Assembly (NCBI RefSeq): GCF_001949145.1
Contig: NW_019091459.1
Coordinates: 856,598 to 920,597 of the forward strand
Reading direction: 5' to 3'
Origin: Acanthaster planci
Lineage: Eukaryota; Echinodermata; Asteroidea; Valvatida; Acanthasteridae
DNA length: 64,000 bases
Of the stretch, positions 49,043 to 62,600 are shown in pieces (within the stretch, counting starts at the first letter, position 1; every line of letters begins with the position of its first letter). The position numbers and the translations under genes are program-made. The notes beneath the pieces are model-generated. The model saw only the letters and a program-made list of their open reading frames with translations. It was not told the origin of the DNA and ran no database searches.

Positions 49043-52000
49043 TGTATGATTTAGAAAACTACCAAAAAGGGGGAGGTTTCACCTTTTATAATGAAGATAT
49101 TTTGAATATAGAACTTTGGAGGTTCAGCTCCTCAAGTTTTGTTGCAAGCGTTTCTGTCAATCTTCTACCTCCTTCGATCGAACCAAATGTCATGGGAATT
49201 CCCAAAATGCTTCTAAAATGTCAGATCCCATAATGTATTCCTTCATGCGTACGTACTACCTTAATATAAGAGTGTTTAATTACTTAATAACTCTGCCAAC
49301 GGAGGTGTCTTTGCATGACTGTGCAGCCAACATTATGGATAGACATCACTGCTCGTAATTGCAAACTTGCATCCATATTTGTACTATTGGAACTTCAGCA
49401 AAGAGAGAACCCTGAACATCACCGACATGTTGTGATCCCATAAGAAATTATTTCCCGTGAAGCGTAGTTTTAGACATTTTAAGAGCAGAACGCGCATTAC
49501 GCAGGGAGGAACAAATCACGACAAACAAATCGTTTATTTCCCTTCCTCCGTGTACAAACCTATGCATATTCAACTTGCGTCAGTCACCGTGTCGACCTTT
49601 GCAGGTAAATTTAATTTTACCTTTCGCCGATGGTGTTGCCTTTAAGTCTCAAGCATATTAAATTTCACTTCCATTTTCATCGAAGCCCTCTTAAGGTCAA
49701 TTAAGTGTTCTTGCATGTATCGGCTCGTCTGCTTCACGCGCTATGAAAGGGTACGTTTTGACACCGTTTCGTGTCGAAAGCATTAACACACTTAAGTATT
49801 CAATTTCAAGCGGACATCAACGCTCCAACTGTGAGCCGACAGGGGCGGTGTATCCCCAAAGGGGATCGGCCCCAGCACCGCGTGTGTTATTCCCACGACA
49901 TTGTCGCTCTCTGCACGCTGCGCTTCCTGTGACGGGTTGACATCAACTAAGTCAATTGTGTCCACGAGACCAACGTAGTCAGGTACTTACAGGAGTCTTG
50001 TGGCCTGCCGAAATATCCGAGACGAGTTCTGTACTGACCAATACTTTTATTTTTACAAAGTGGGAACAGTCTTCTGATTGTTTTAGCTGTACAAAAATTC
50101 CTCTCTGAGTTACAATAAGGCAATATTTGCCAACTTATGTGTTGTTTGTTCTTGATTCAAGTTCACATCTACCAAATGGGTGTTTGTTTTAATAAATCCC
50201 ATTCAAAAAAAAAGACTCCAGGTCTTGGAGCGTGATCACTTTTCGAAATCTCCAAGCATAAGAATCAAATTAAGATCTCGGATGACAAAAAACCCAATTC
50301 CTAAGGATATCTAGAGTAGCTTCAATCGTCCGTTTTCCTGTTATAACATGTCCTTTTTCGAAATGTTATAAAAAAAAGGGCTTATTGGTGTAGACATTTT
50401 CTGTCGATATAATTGCCAGGTGCTTTTTGTCATGTAATAAGGCACACCTGACGAGCGTCATCAGATTGAAGCGAGACAGATATTTCCATACCGACAGAAA
50501 TTAATCAAAGCATGCACCTCCGTCAGACATTTTTTACAGCTGTGACGAAGCAAATATTGAAGGACTAGATGCGTAGTGTATGGTTACTAAAAAGAGTTGA
50601 ATTATTCATACAAAGAGCAAGCCACAAAAAGCTCCCAGGGGAATTCTCCGCGTTTTTTATTTATTCAATTTTCTCATCTTCAGGTAAAGAAAGGGATGCT
50701 AGTCCAAGAGTACAAGTGAAGTAATGATGATGTGTTAACACACATATCTATGCTTTGGTGTCTCGTTTTCTTGAGTGTTGTTCTTCGTCTAGGCGTATTG
50801 GACATTAGCACAAAGAACTTTGGAGGATCTGAGAATCTGTTGATAAGTCTGTATGCAAAAGGAAGATGATTATTCAGTCGGGAAGGCCATTCGGTTTCAT
50901 CTACATGTACCGATAACATAACACAATAGCACAGTTTTTTGCGAGCGAAGGCCAACAATGAAATTAACCCCTTTTTGGAGCAAGTTACGCATTACAGCTG
51001 TGAATCAGTTTCTTTAAACAGTGTCGGTGTATTTCAGTCAGTTGCAAAAACCTTCCTTTTCAGTTGGTGAGTGGAGTCTGGTTTGGATCTACATAATTTA
51101 TACCGAAAGTGCATGGCAATTTCAAAAACATACTACACAACAAATTATGTAGGAAAGCCAACCTTGACCGCAAATGAAGTAAACCTAACGGGCTTGGCTG
51201 AGGTTACGTCATTTTCAGTGTACTTTGCCACATAAACTTGGCCTTCTAATGTTTGGGGTTGACCCAACATGTTCGCAAGGAGGAAATGAAGTTGAAACTA
51301 GCTAAACCACATTTGGATGTAAATGGATTTTTACGGCCACAACATGTAAACAGTTTATACATCAGAAGGCACGTAAACATTTCATAATTATCTAGGAAAA
51401 CTTGCGCCAACACTGGTAGATTCTAGTACGCCAAGTGCAACGGTTTTGATTCTCGCATCTCCTTTATGACTTGCGTCCCTTTGGGAGGCTCAGTTTACAT
51501 GCACTATATACTCAGCGCTTTTTACGACCCGCAACCATTTTCTTGAGCCCACCTTGCATATACTTCACGCTCAATTTTTGCATCAAACCTTTTGACTTGC
51601 AACCTTTTCTCACTTTGGCGTACCTTGGAAATACTGTACTAAATTCTCCCATGACTTTGTAACCTGCATGTGCCTGTCAGGCATACACTGTTATTGTATA
51701 CTTCGTGCATCTTTTTGGTGGGCTCTTGTATTGGTACAGTACTTCTTGGTAATGCATACTGGTTAGTTTACTGAATTAAAACGTCATCAACGTTACATCA
51801 ACGTCACAGCAGTATTGTTATTCGATCATACAGTTGGATAAATACATGAATCAGCATCATGAATTTATTAACTCAGCCATATTCTTTTAAAAAACACAAA
51901 AGTAGACAGTTGAAATGACGATAATGAAATGTTTGCAATACGGTAGCATAGCTACCAACAAGCAAACATTCCCCCATCAACATGGCTCTTTTCAACCGAT

Positions 52001-55000
52001 TGAGGGGTTCTTCTGCTCAACGCGGGTAGGCAGGGATGCGTTTACAGGTAAACGTTGTGTTGAAAAGTTCATTATGCAACATAAGACCACCTTAAAGATG
52101 CACTTTTTACAGGGCAATATTTGTAAGGAACTTCACCAGAGATTTAGTTCACACATAGTAGGTTCCTGCTTCAAACTCTGTGGCGTCATCCATTTAGTGT
52201 CGTCCAATCACTGAAAACAAATACGCAGCTCTGGTTTATTAACCCCGAGCTCCTGGCCCATTTAGTGGCTTCCACAGGTCTATCATAGGTCCAAGTATAC
52301 TTAAAATGACTCGGGGGAGGGGGCAGGGCCCGCAGGGGACAACATACCCCACCCCGGATTTTGTTTTACTCAAGAATACTTCACAGGTAAGAAAGTAATT
52401 GATATAGCACCAAACCCGAAGAAAACAATACCATGAAATAACAGCAAGGATGTCGGGACCGAGAATAAGGCTTTTGCTATTTTGTTGTTATTCGATCATA
52501 CAGTTGAATGAGCCTGAAGCCGCATTCGCCTTTGAATTTGCCTCCCTATCCCGACTGGCCACGTTTCCGTATGAGCACCCTGGTTAGCTTATGAACCTTG
52601 CAGAAAGTTCACTCCTGGTTAATTGGCAACAGTCTTCGCCTCAAACTGAAATGAAAGCATTTTCCTACACTATTTGGTGGAACAATTTGTCACTCGGGGT
52701 TGTTACGTTGACGCAATACACGTATTGATTAAATCAGTTTTTTCTACAGCTAACCATTGTTTTGCCAACTATGGTTGGGAAAAAGTCTTTAATGGGATGT
52801 AACAAACTGCGACAGGGCACAGACACACTTTGCTCTGGGTTTGCTTCAAAATAGATTCATGAAAAAGAACATTCATTAAACAGCCACTGTGTAACGTATG
52901 ACTTCCTGTTTGTTACAAGGCCCACGTTCACGTCTGACAGCGGCGTCTATGCATGTGAGAGCCTAACAAAACTCACCAGTGATGAGAAATCATGGGAAAG
53001 TCACGCTGCATGCCGAGTGTCATTCTGCGACCACAGGATCCCTGCCAACACATTGTCAGGCCTGCTACATGTATGCACCTTTTACTGTAAAATCAGGCAA
53101 TGAGTACGCATGACTGGAGACTGTAGTGCCGTTGCGTATATGTTGGCATGAGATTACGCTAGAAGCTCCGAAACATTCATTGTGGCATCTATGCTCCTAC
53201 TAACATCGTAATCTAACCAATCAGCTGTGTGGATAGCAACCCTCTGATGACCATACTCTGGCCACTTCTTTCAACCGATTGAACCATTGCCGTTTTGAAA
53301 GTTACTGTATCTGGCTATCACTTTTTATCAGTCAGAAACAACAAGCACCACGTTGAAAGAAAACGCTAGAGACAAGACCTGGGGCCACTTTTCTCGAGGT
53401 TGTGCTGGTATACAGCAATAAGTTGAAGTATGGTTCAGATTATCTCAATTTGAGCATCTTAGCAAAGTCTAGATCTATAAAGAAATCCACCCCGGATAAA
53501 TTATTGAAATATTTTTTAGACATTGGTGTGACGACCACACGTTTATGTGAGTTTGAACTAAAAGGCAAATAAGATGTGTTGGACAAGTTGTCTGTATAAT
53601 ATCATAAACACGTCAAAAAGCTAAATTTAGTGATGTTAGGCAGTATTCAGCGGGTATTCGTGTTAACCAATCAAGTCTAGCCTCTACCAACTTTATTATC
53701 TTCGGTATCGGCAAATGGCTATTTGTAATTCAGGATTGGCATTTATTTTCCAGAAAGCTTGTTATTTACGCCACTGGTTGACAGCTCTCATGGGTAACTT
53801 TGTTTCCTCATTTGTTGCTTGGACACTAATGGATTACTTTCACAAGTCTTGAAAAGAATGCTCTGAGTGAATCTCACCAGGCTTGCACTTGTAATCTCAT
53901 GGGACTCGGGCAAAGAGAGGAAAAGAAGGAACAGTGCGTCATCATTTATTTCTTGTACTCGTAGATGTAACTGCTTTTTTCTTTGTCGGGATGCAGATAA
54001 CTTGAGCTGACCTTTTGCCCAAGGTTGGAGCTCTTGCTGTGCCTAGGTATGGTAAACATCAAGCACGTTGGTTTGAGGTGTTGTTCACATATTCAAAGTG
54101 CATTAGTCACGCCATCTGAAATCAGTCTGCTTTGTACATCGAATGCTGTTTCTGCCTGAGTAATTTAGTGGCTGACTTTCCAGACGTTCTGCAATCAATT
54201 ATACAAGTCTTGAAATTGGTGCTTTTCATTTGGAAACAACATTAGTAGCGTATACAAATTAAAATCGAACCTTCCTACGGACACAATAATTATTCCGTTC
54301 CTTCCACAAATCTAACACACACGAAATACCTAGAATTCGCAAGAATGTACCATAAAACCAGAAGGCAGCAAGAGAATAAGGGTATACTAATCGATACTGA
54401 GTGAATAATGGCATTACTAATAGAAATGTATCCTGGTCATGGCGCTTAGTGGACTTCGCAAAGACAAAAATTGAAATATTGAAGACCATGTTATTTATTC
54501 TCTTTTTACTCACATTTCCGGGCATATCCTGAATGGGTAAAGAAATTTAGGCCTACCGAAATACAATTTCACTTTATAACTCTAGAACATGCTTACAATA
54601 CAGAAAAAATGCTCAACTATAATTTTTCGAAAAAATGAAGACATTGTTATACATGCATTGTTATAATAAAATTTGAAAAGTTCAGTGACGATTCAGAAAG
54701 AAACCGTAAGACGTCCACGCTCAAAATTTGGTTTCTCAAACCTGTTTGTGATTCAATCTTATACGGCATCCCACCCACGTGAGCAGGCGTCCAATGAAAG
54801 TCGATCCATCATAATGTGCAGATTGCACTTAAAGATAATTTCATAAATGGTGACACCTGCAATCACTGTATGGGCGTTATCTCTTAATTGTAGCTGTCAC
54901 TTGGTTATTGTAGACTTAATTATGAGCCCCCAGTATCGGATGCATGTCTCCGTTACGCTGACAGAACATTTGCGAGACTAGGCAGCCAAAGTGACTTAAT

Positions 55001-57529
55001 GGTATCACACGGATGTCTTGGCACTGTTGAACGATTAGGTATGATGTCATCCGGGTAAAAGTGCGAGCACCGTGACGATAGGGATCTAAAGGGGGGCAAC
55101 GATGGTTACCAACGAAGTTCAGCAATGACACTATCCCGCTATGCTGTGTGCTTCGCTTCGGTAAACTAAGCCTCCAAAGTGATCAATGTAACATGTACAC
55201 TGAACCTGATGTGTTTAGATACAGCGTTTACTTTGGATCCGTCCGATTCTTGCACGCAAGTCATTGTCGACGTGTGAACTCAGATCGCGCTTGCACGAAT
55301 CGATTCCCTTTCCATGTCCAGTAAATCTGTGTGAACATATCAAAAAAGAATGGTCAAGGCTGTGAGTGAATAAACATGGAGTAGAGACAAAGTGCACGAT
55401 GGCTATGGTATTGTTGAATTGCTGGAGTCAACATACGCCAAACCATGTTTTATCTCATATTTTCTCCCGAAAAATGCGTCGGGAAGACTTTTCCAACTCT
55501 TGTTCAACTGAATATAGTTAAATATATTAGTCCGTGTAGTTTGTACGTGTACATGAATGCTTGGGACTATTGCTTACTTGTGTTTTAAGCCTGATGGTAG
55601 ATGGGCATCCGCATGTGGTTAAATTGCATTTTTTGCTGAAATTGGTTCGTGGGATTAACAACGAAAACCTATGTAAAATTAATTATTTTTTTCTGCCCAG
55701 AGTATAGACGAAGGAACTCGGATAAATGCAATGTTCACACCGTCTGAAATCGCATTTATACCCCATATGCCACCTCTTCGCAACCAGGGGCATGGAAACA
55801 TGATGGCGTGTCTAGCTCGCTCTTGTTCCAATCAACCATTATTAAATTTGGGGTTAGGACGAACATGAAAAGTGGACTTCATGAAACAATTGTTCTTTGA
55901 CCGTACTGTGTATGGCACAGTGCACAGAACTATGCTGTTTTTGGTTAGCCCTACACATTTAGCGGCACAAAGGCTAGGGTCTTCGACTTCAGACGCTTCT
56001 TTCATCGGAATCTGGATGGATCCCAAAAGCCACCAGACGCCCTCGAATTGAGTAATGCAAAACAAAGCGGAATTTTTAGGGTCTGTGTTCCATTCCTACA
56101 AGTTAAGCAGGCTTGTAATTGATATACAGACGATGCATTGTTTAAAATGACATGCCACTCCATTTAACCAGTCAACTTCTCCAGGATTAGACCTCTTAAT
56201 CATTTTGAGGATAAGATGCCTTAAAAATGAATTGGAAGAAGCCCCATTCCGTGACCGGCGGATCCCGACAGTCGTGACTGCCGTTGGAATGATACGGAGG
56301 CAGGCAAAACACAATCACAATCAATGTGTTGGCATTTTGCTCTATGTCAAACCGGGAAGGGGGAATCCACTCTGTTTGTAGGGCGTAGATCCATTTCTTC
56401 CACGCAGGATATGGAATTGATATTTAATCCGGCTCGCGGAATAAAAATCGTGCTCGGGCGCTGTTTGATCTGAGGGCTGTGCCGAAGGAGGAAGGAAAAC
56501 CTTTTTGTTTTAGTAAACAAAAACGGCTCACGTTACATCTGATTTTACTGGTAATTGTGTCGGCGGCTAAATCCTAAATGATTTTTATTAGGAATGAAAA
56601 CATTCTAGAGACGCGCTGCAGTGAGTAAATCTTGTACATCCGCTTTGAAAATAAGTGCGCGAACGCTGGCAGCTGCTAAGTGAAGTAGAGCGGTTCAAAG
56701 ATGTCGAGCGGCTGGGTTTGCTTATAATTCAATAGAAGCAGCACTCTTGCAGGCAAATGTGCTGTTGGCGACACGGGTGTGGATGATGAACAGTGCTAAT
56801 GGTTCCTTGGCTTTTTCTGTCACCTCCATCTCAGCGACTTCTTTGTGTTTGATCAAGGACGGTACAGTGATGGTTGGCATTAATGTCTGGAGGCGCTATT
56901 GATGCTATTATTACCCGGCACTCAGGAAAAACCAAAATCAGTTTTAAAAAAACAGTCGGGTGCGCATATACAGTTAATCTGTGCTTGGGTCTCTCTTATG
57001 TCGCTACTGGATAAAAAATGCTGCCTTACATGGAAACATGATGGAAACGGCGCTGAGAACGAATCAACCATGAGCAAGGATTAGGAGCAACTTCTCTTGA
57101 GATGTATATTTACGTCAGTATTTGGTATCGCAAGAATGCATGGAAGTGTCGGTATTAGCCCAGCGAGAAAGAATTGTTTGAGGGAATGCGTTGAAGACAT
57201 GGAGAGCCGTGGTACTGAATTAAAGAGGAATGCAAGTAAAAATTTTGTTACAAACTTCCAAAAAGGGAGAAAATAAAAAGTAAAGGTTCACTTGTTAAGT
57301 CGTAAAATCCCTTGCAGCAACGTTGTGGGAAGCCAGTTGGCACTTATTACAATAGAACAAGGTGCTTCATTGTCCTATCCAAGAGATTTGTGGAAAAAAA
57401 GCGTTCGTTTCGCGCTTAGGTCGGCCCTTGGAACTAGATCTCTTAACAGACAATACCACTGAAACACGTCAGCTAAATTACATGATTTGGAGGTCGCACT
57501 TTTCCAGTGCAGGTGTTAAGGAGTTGACG
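49043..57529. other. Gene-free stretch upstream of the secreted peptide gene
   Basis: No convincing gene. A 22-bp exact direct repeat lies at 51815-51836 and 52485-52506. 56400-56600 has GATATTTAATCC and GTAAACA words that could be Otx- and Fox-type sites. tttccagtgcag at 57501-57512 is a good acceptor 18 bp before the peptide gene's ATG, suggesting an upstream untranslated exon that I cannot place. Confidence 0.4.
51815..52506. repeat. 22-bp direct repeats enclosing about 650 bp
   Basis: The word ttgttattcgatcatacagt, followed by tg, occurs exactly at 51815-51836 and 52485-52506. This is far longer than expected by chance. The enclosed DNA has no inverted ends and no coding domain. It could be a long target duplication or a local duplication. 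Confidence 0.6.
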
Positions 57530-58521
57530 ATGGCATCCCATACATTCCTGTTGACGCTCTCCGTAGCTACGCTACTGGTAGCCGTCCTCGGGGCTGGCTA
57601 TGAAGAAGACACAGATGCGCTGTACCAGATGTTCAACGACGCTATGCAGAAGAGAGAAGACGGAGGGTTGATGCAGTATCTTGTAGAGAAACGAGGAAGA
57701 GGTGGATCTTCAAGAAGTGAGTCCTAAAGAAAAGGACACAGTTGATAATGACTGGGCTCTATTCCAAGGAGCCGCCAAAATGTTGTAAATATAACATTTA
57801 ATACTAGTGTATAAAAGTCTAGTGTATTCTTAAACATTTTTTTTTATTTCATATATGAATTAGGAAAAACACACTCAAGTCTTCAAATTTAATGACACGG
57901 TTGGACATGTTACCATATGCGAATATTGTATCAAAAAGACTGTGACAATTCCTACCCATTAAAACTGGGTAAGATTTGTTACAGGGACAGTGAAAGAGGC
58001 CCGGTGACTTATCACTTATTTTGTTTTGTTGGGTTTGTCACATTTATGGACAGCTGATGAAAAATCACAAACTATCCATGATATAAGGCATGCACTTAAC
58101 GGGTTTTGCATAGAACATATTAATTGATTTCGAGTGAGGAAAGACCCCCCCCTCTCCATGTCTCTCTAAGTGCTGATTTAATAGAATTAGCTTTTCTCAC
58201 CTTCTGCGTCGATGAAATTAGCGCACAGTGGAACGCTAAGTCTGCTCAGATGTTGTTAGCCATTTTGGCGGCTGTCCTTTGAAACAAATACAACTGGGGC
58301 GACAATATTAGGTACCAAGGTAAACTAGCAAAAACTGCTGAGTCTCTAAACAATCCTTCAAGACTGGAGCTTTATGTACGCGTTTTTGATCAATCATCCG
58401 CGTGAAATTGCTCTAATTCTTTGCAGGGTGTCAGTATAAGGGTTCGATGTGTACCTGTGACTACAGATTCGGCCCACTGAATGCAAGACGGTACGCTAAC
58501 TGCATGAAGGTTACGTCATGA
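57530..58521 (+). CDS. Secreted four-cysteine peptide precursor (neuropeptide- or toxin-like), two exons
   Basis: Exon 1 is 57530-57716 (donor gtgagt) and exon 2 is 58427-58521 (acceptor ctttgcag). They join in phase within an arginine codon to give 93 residues and a TGA stop. The ATG has A at -3 and G at +4. An open frame extends upstream to 57362, but the signal peptide begins at this ATG. Residues 1-22 are a signal peptide (MASHTFLLTLSVATLLVAVL). Residues 23-61 are an acidic, then basic, propeptide with KR at 41-42 and 54-55. RR at 62-63 sits directly before a 30-residue C-terminal peptide with pattern C-x6-C-x-C-x14-C (C64, C71, C73, C88) and an internal RR at 83-84. This is the layout of a secreted bioactive peptide cleaved by furin or prohormone convertases, with two disulfides. 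I recognise no named family. Agrees best with a neuropeptide, antimicrobial or venom-type peptide; which one is open. Confidence 0.75.
57717..58426 (+). other. Intron of the secreted peptide gene
   Basis: Runs from gtgagtcc to ctttgcag (710 bp). It separates the signal/propeptide exon from the cysteine-rich mature exon, as is common in secreted-peptide genes. No other element seen. Confidence 0.7.
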
Positions 58522-59054
58522 GAGGTATGTAAACTGCAGTAGCATGACAAGCATGCACAGCGACAGTGCAAATCAATGTAACCACCGGACGATTCTTGTT
58601 GCTAGGAGCATAATTTATCCCCTTTTCCTTAACAGGTTCGTGAATTATTGAAAGAATTTGGGGACAGGCAAATGAGCTGTTATGTCTCGTTTTCATGTCA
58701 TTACCTATCGTTGCCTGATACGCCGCTCCAAATCTATCATTTTTTATTACTTTCTGGCAAACAAAGTTTCATATTGGCTTGCCAGTTTAATAATTGCGAT
58801 AGGATGGTTTTTGCACTTCACATTATTTTGTCCTATGTTTTTGTATGAGTATGCATGTTTCGGTTACCACCAAAACGAACTAAAACAAAACCCGAAATAC
58901 AGACATTTGTCGTGGATCAACAGTGCGGAAATGTAATACCACGGTAAGTCTCCTTTCCACGAAATGTCACTATGTGTTCACTGCGCTGGAACTTTCCACG
59001 GGTTCCATAGGATTTTAAATTTTCCTTGGAAGACTTAGTTCAGAGCATTGTGTA

Positions 59055-59192
59055 CGGACGATTCACAAAAGTGCGCCTCCAAGGGTTGCAATGCGTTGGC
59101 CGATGCGCGTTGCGGAAGGGTCGACAGATTTTGGGCGTTGTGATTGACCAAGGAGTGCAAACGTTTGGAGGTGCGCTATTGTGAATCGCCCG
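59055..59192. mobile_element. MITE family 2, copy B (138 bp, TA target duplication)
   Basis: Ends cggacgattcacaaaagtgc and gcgctattgtgaatcgcccg are inverted repeats of about 45 bp counting cctccaa and gttgcaa words. TA lies at 59053-59054 and 59193-59194. The core gggtcgacagatttt is shared with copy A at 39771-39933. Confidence 0.7.
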
Positions 59193-59504
59193 TATTGAAG
59201 TGAGATGAGACCATATCTTGATACTTAGCTGAGAAACTAAAGAAACTCTTCCTAATCAATTTGCTTGTAGCGTGCCAGACACACAAGGCTGTTGATATAA
59301 ATTGCATGAAGGGGACGTCTAGGTTGGTGGCAATGCGCACACGCATCACGCTAATTTGACTTTTTATTATGAAATTAATTCATCTTCTTGCATTTACTAC
59401 CTACCACAACTACTTTCAAATGTCCTAGGTCGTTACAGCAAAGCATTTTCCACTCCCACAATCAGGAACTTTTGACTATGGTACCAAGTTACAGTATCGT
59501 AGAA

Positions 59505-59652
59505 GAGAGCACCGAAGTGAATACGTCACGCGCACAATTAGTGTTTAAAAGGCATTAGCGCGAGAACCAGTGCGTGAACCAACACGCGCGCGTACTCGAT
59601 TCGTTTGCACTGCACTTTCTGGTTCGCAGTGACGTCACACTTCGGTACTCTA
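59505..59652. mobile_element. Small inverted-repeat element with CRE-like ends
   Basis: Left AGAGCACCGAAGTG (about 59506-59519) then tacgtcac pairs with the right end, whose reverse complement reads AGAGTACCGAAGTG then tgacgtcac. The perfect palindrome TGACGTCA lies in the right arm near 59630. The interior is CpG-rich (cacgcgcgcgt) against a CpG-poor background. No target duplication was assigned. Confidence 0.45.
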
Positions 59653-62600
59653 TGGGTATGCAGAAGTGGAGCCCTGCGTAAGTTGTGCGTATTATGTTAT
59701 GCGTAGCATTGTGACGTATACATTGGATAACGCGTTTAGTTTTCTTAGTACTTCCCTAAATGCCTTTTACTGTAAATATCTTAGAATTCTGTCCGAAAGC
59801 TAATTACAATCGCTTTTGTGACGCATACAGAGGTCCAGGTTACCAGTGAAACACTTTCATTAAACGTATTTTAGTATTCTAAAGAACACGGGCAATAGCC
59901 AAGAACGTTTAGTTTCAAGACATTAAAACAGAGTAACCGTTTACGATTTGAATATATTTCTTATCGCATTTAACTAAAAGCTCGCTTGAACGATTTTACA
60001 GTGTAAGGGGAAGGAGGTCTAAAAACTCGGCATTTCCTGATGGAACGTGTTTTATGGACGGTACCATGGTTTCCGCAGCATGAAGAGTGGGGGAAATTAA
60101 GCACATCCAAAATATTAAGCACATTATGAATATGCATAACATTGCTGTATATACCTGGGTCCCAGAATGCACGGCGGAAATACCATACGCTATCTCATTA
60201 AGTCTAGCATTAGAATAGTTGAATTTTAAAACTACACATCTCCAATCGGTGGTTAAAACTTTACATTGGTTGGAAAGACAGATTGACCACTTTTCTACCA
60301 TCAAACACAAGTATCTTCTTTCACTTTGAAACATGAAATCTAATTAAGTTCAAAATGTTAATAAGATGTATTCACAAAATTTAATATTGAAAAAGATTGT
60401 GATGAATTCCGACTGAGCATATACTTGCTTGAAGACAGTACTTACTTAAAAAAATCCACAAGCCTGAACTTTTTTATCCTTTAAGCTGATTAAATTCCCT
60501 GTCCGTCTGCAGTATAATTAAATTTACTCAACGCACGTCAAAGATCTCACCCAAGTCATATCAGTTAACGAGATTTAACAACCAAAGCAGATTGTTGAAA
60601 TAAAGCAGTCTTTGATGTGATTTTGTCCATTTCAAAAGAGACTTTGTGATGGGAAGGCAATCAACTTGACGCTGACAGTGCACATGTATCGCAATCACCT
60701 ATCAGTTTGCATAGGAATTAAGCCTATTCGACGGCCTAGCTACTAGCAAACAAGAAATGTTTGTGTCTGTCGGTATCAAATGTGTCAAGAACGCGTTAAC
60801 ATCAACAGTTTCTTGCCTCTGGTTTTGGTCCAACCAGCTCGCCTCAGACCTTACCACTCTTAACTTCGTCAGTCAGGACACGCCCAGTTCCATCAACATG
60901 TTTTGAGCAGTTTAGATTCAATCCATTTGGTCTCTTCCGAAGCGTCTCCCGCCCTCTTTCGTTCATTTCAAAGCTATTGCACATGGCTACAACTTGGCGA
61001 TAGCTGATTTTCAAGTGTAAATCAACAATTTTGACAGAAAAGACAATCTGATAAGAAAGCGGACGTTGATTGTCATGTTAATGATGTGATACTGTGAATA
61101 AAACCTAGAACAAATCGGGCACACTAAACAAAAATACTGGAGGCTAACATCAGTTCCTCCTCCCAGGTTATTTTCAGTAGGATATACCGGACTTCCCAGT
61201 CGTCAGAGTTTGGCATACTTCGTAAATCATAAAGGTAATTATGCGATACATGTGCACTCTCAGCGTAAAGCCAATAGCCTTCCCATCACAAAGTTCATTT
61301 TGAAATGGACAAAAATCGATGCTTGGATGTATGTGAAATATGGAGGTACTGCTCCAGCTGTGACTTTGGTTCGGTTCCAGCCAATCTAACAGATAGCGTT
61401 GTCTCCAGAGCGATTGATGTCAAAAACCTGATGAAGCGGATAACGAGATTACTCAGCCAAATTCCCGTGAATGATTATTCCCCACATTAAGTAGAAAAAG
61501 ACGGAAAGGGTGTCATTTTGAAGACTTTATATCCCTCAGGAGACAAGAACTGTCGAAAACGCATTGTAACCTTACATGAGAAGCAAGTGACCTGTACTCC
61601 CAGAATATTGGTTTGGTTTCACTCTTCGGCAGTTGTACTCTACAATACCTTAACCATGGAACCCACATAACATCTTTCAAACTTTTCGGGATGTTTATAT
61701 TGTAGAAAATTGAGGTTAAAGCTTATAAAGGTTTTAAGGGAGTCATGGGACTACCTATTTTTAAAATGCAAAGACGGAGTTGGAAACAAAAGGGGTAAAA
61801 CGCGTAGATGTTGAAGGCTTGGTTCATGGATATAAGCAGTATAGATTTAAAGTAATTATATTTCGAGAGGCCTGCTTCCAGGAGCGGTAAACTGCGAAAT
61901 TGAATGTGTAGAGTAGTCAGTCGCGGATCTAAATGGGGCGAACCCCACACCTCCTCAACTTTTGTATTTTCTATTTATTATTTATTTATGTTATTTCATT
62001 TTAATTTCCATGTTTTCCTTTTCCTTGCTTCTCTTTGGTTCTGGCTATTGAATACAATCAAATTAATTTGAAATTATAACCAAAAGTAATGTTCCCCTCG
62101 TATGGTAGGGTTCACCCCATTTACCCCCTCCCCTCGTAAATGCCTGGCGCCTTTCCCCCTTTACAATGCTGTATCCGGAAAATGTTGGTAATTTTCATGT
62201 CAATATTATCATTTTGTTGGAATCTACACCCCACTCGCAGATTCATTGCAAAATTTATAAATATTTCTTTTTTCTCCCTTACCATGTATAACCACAGAAC
62301 AATTGGAGTATAAAGAATGACAGCGTCGACAACACCTTGCAGCAACACATCGGATTATTCATAATTCTGGGAGTACCTGAGAACACAAATTAAGGCTGAC
62401 ATGTTAATTCAATGTAATCTTAAATTAGAAACTTTACTTTTCAATGAAATATTTGATTGCAAATTCATCCTTCTTTAGTATTTTGTTGGTTTCGATTCTA
62501 GGTATTTTTGCCTTCACGTCGGCCTACGCTTAGGCAATTATTTGTTATTTCTTAAAGAACTATTTTTCAACCTGAACAACAGTGTGAAATTGTACTTTGA

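Noticed and set aside
57362-57529. Upstream extension of the secreted-peptide frame
   Set aside because: The signal peptide would be internal. The ATG at 57530 has a strong context and a good acceptor lies just before it.
59996-60334. 112-codon minus-strand frame with a hydrophobic segment
   Set aside because: Codon choice is not coding-like, no family is recognised and no splice partner is seen.
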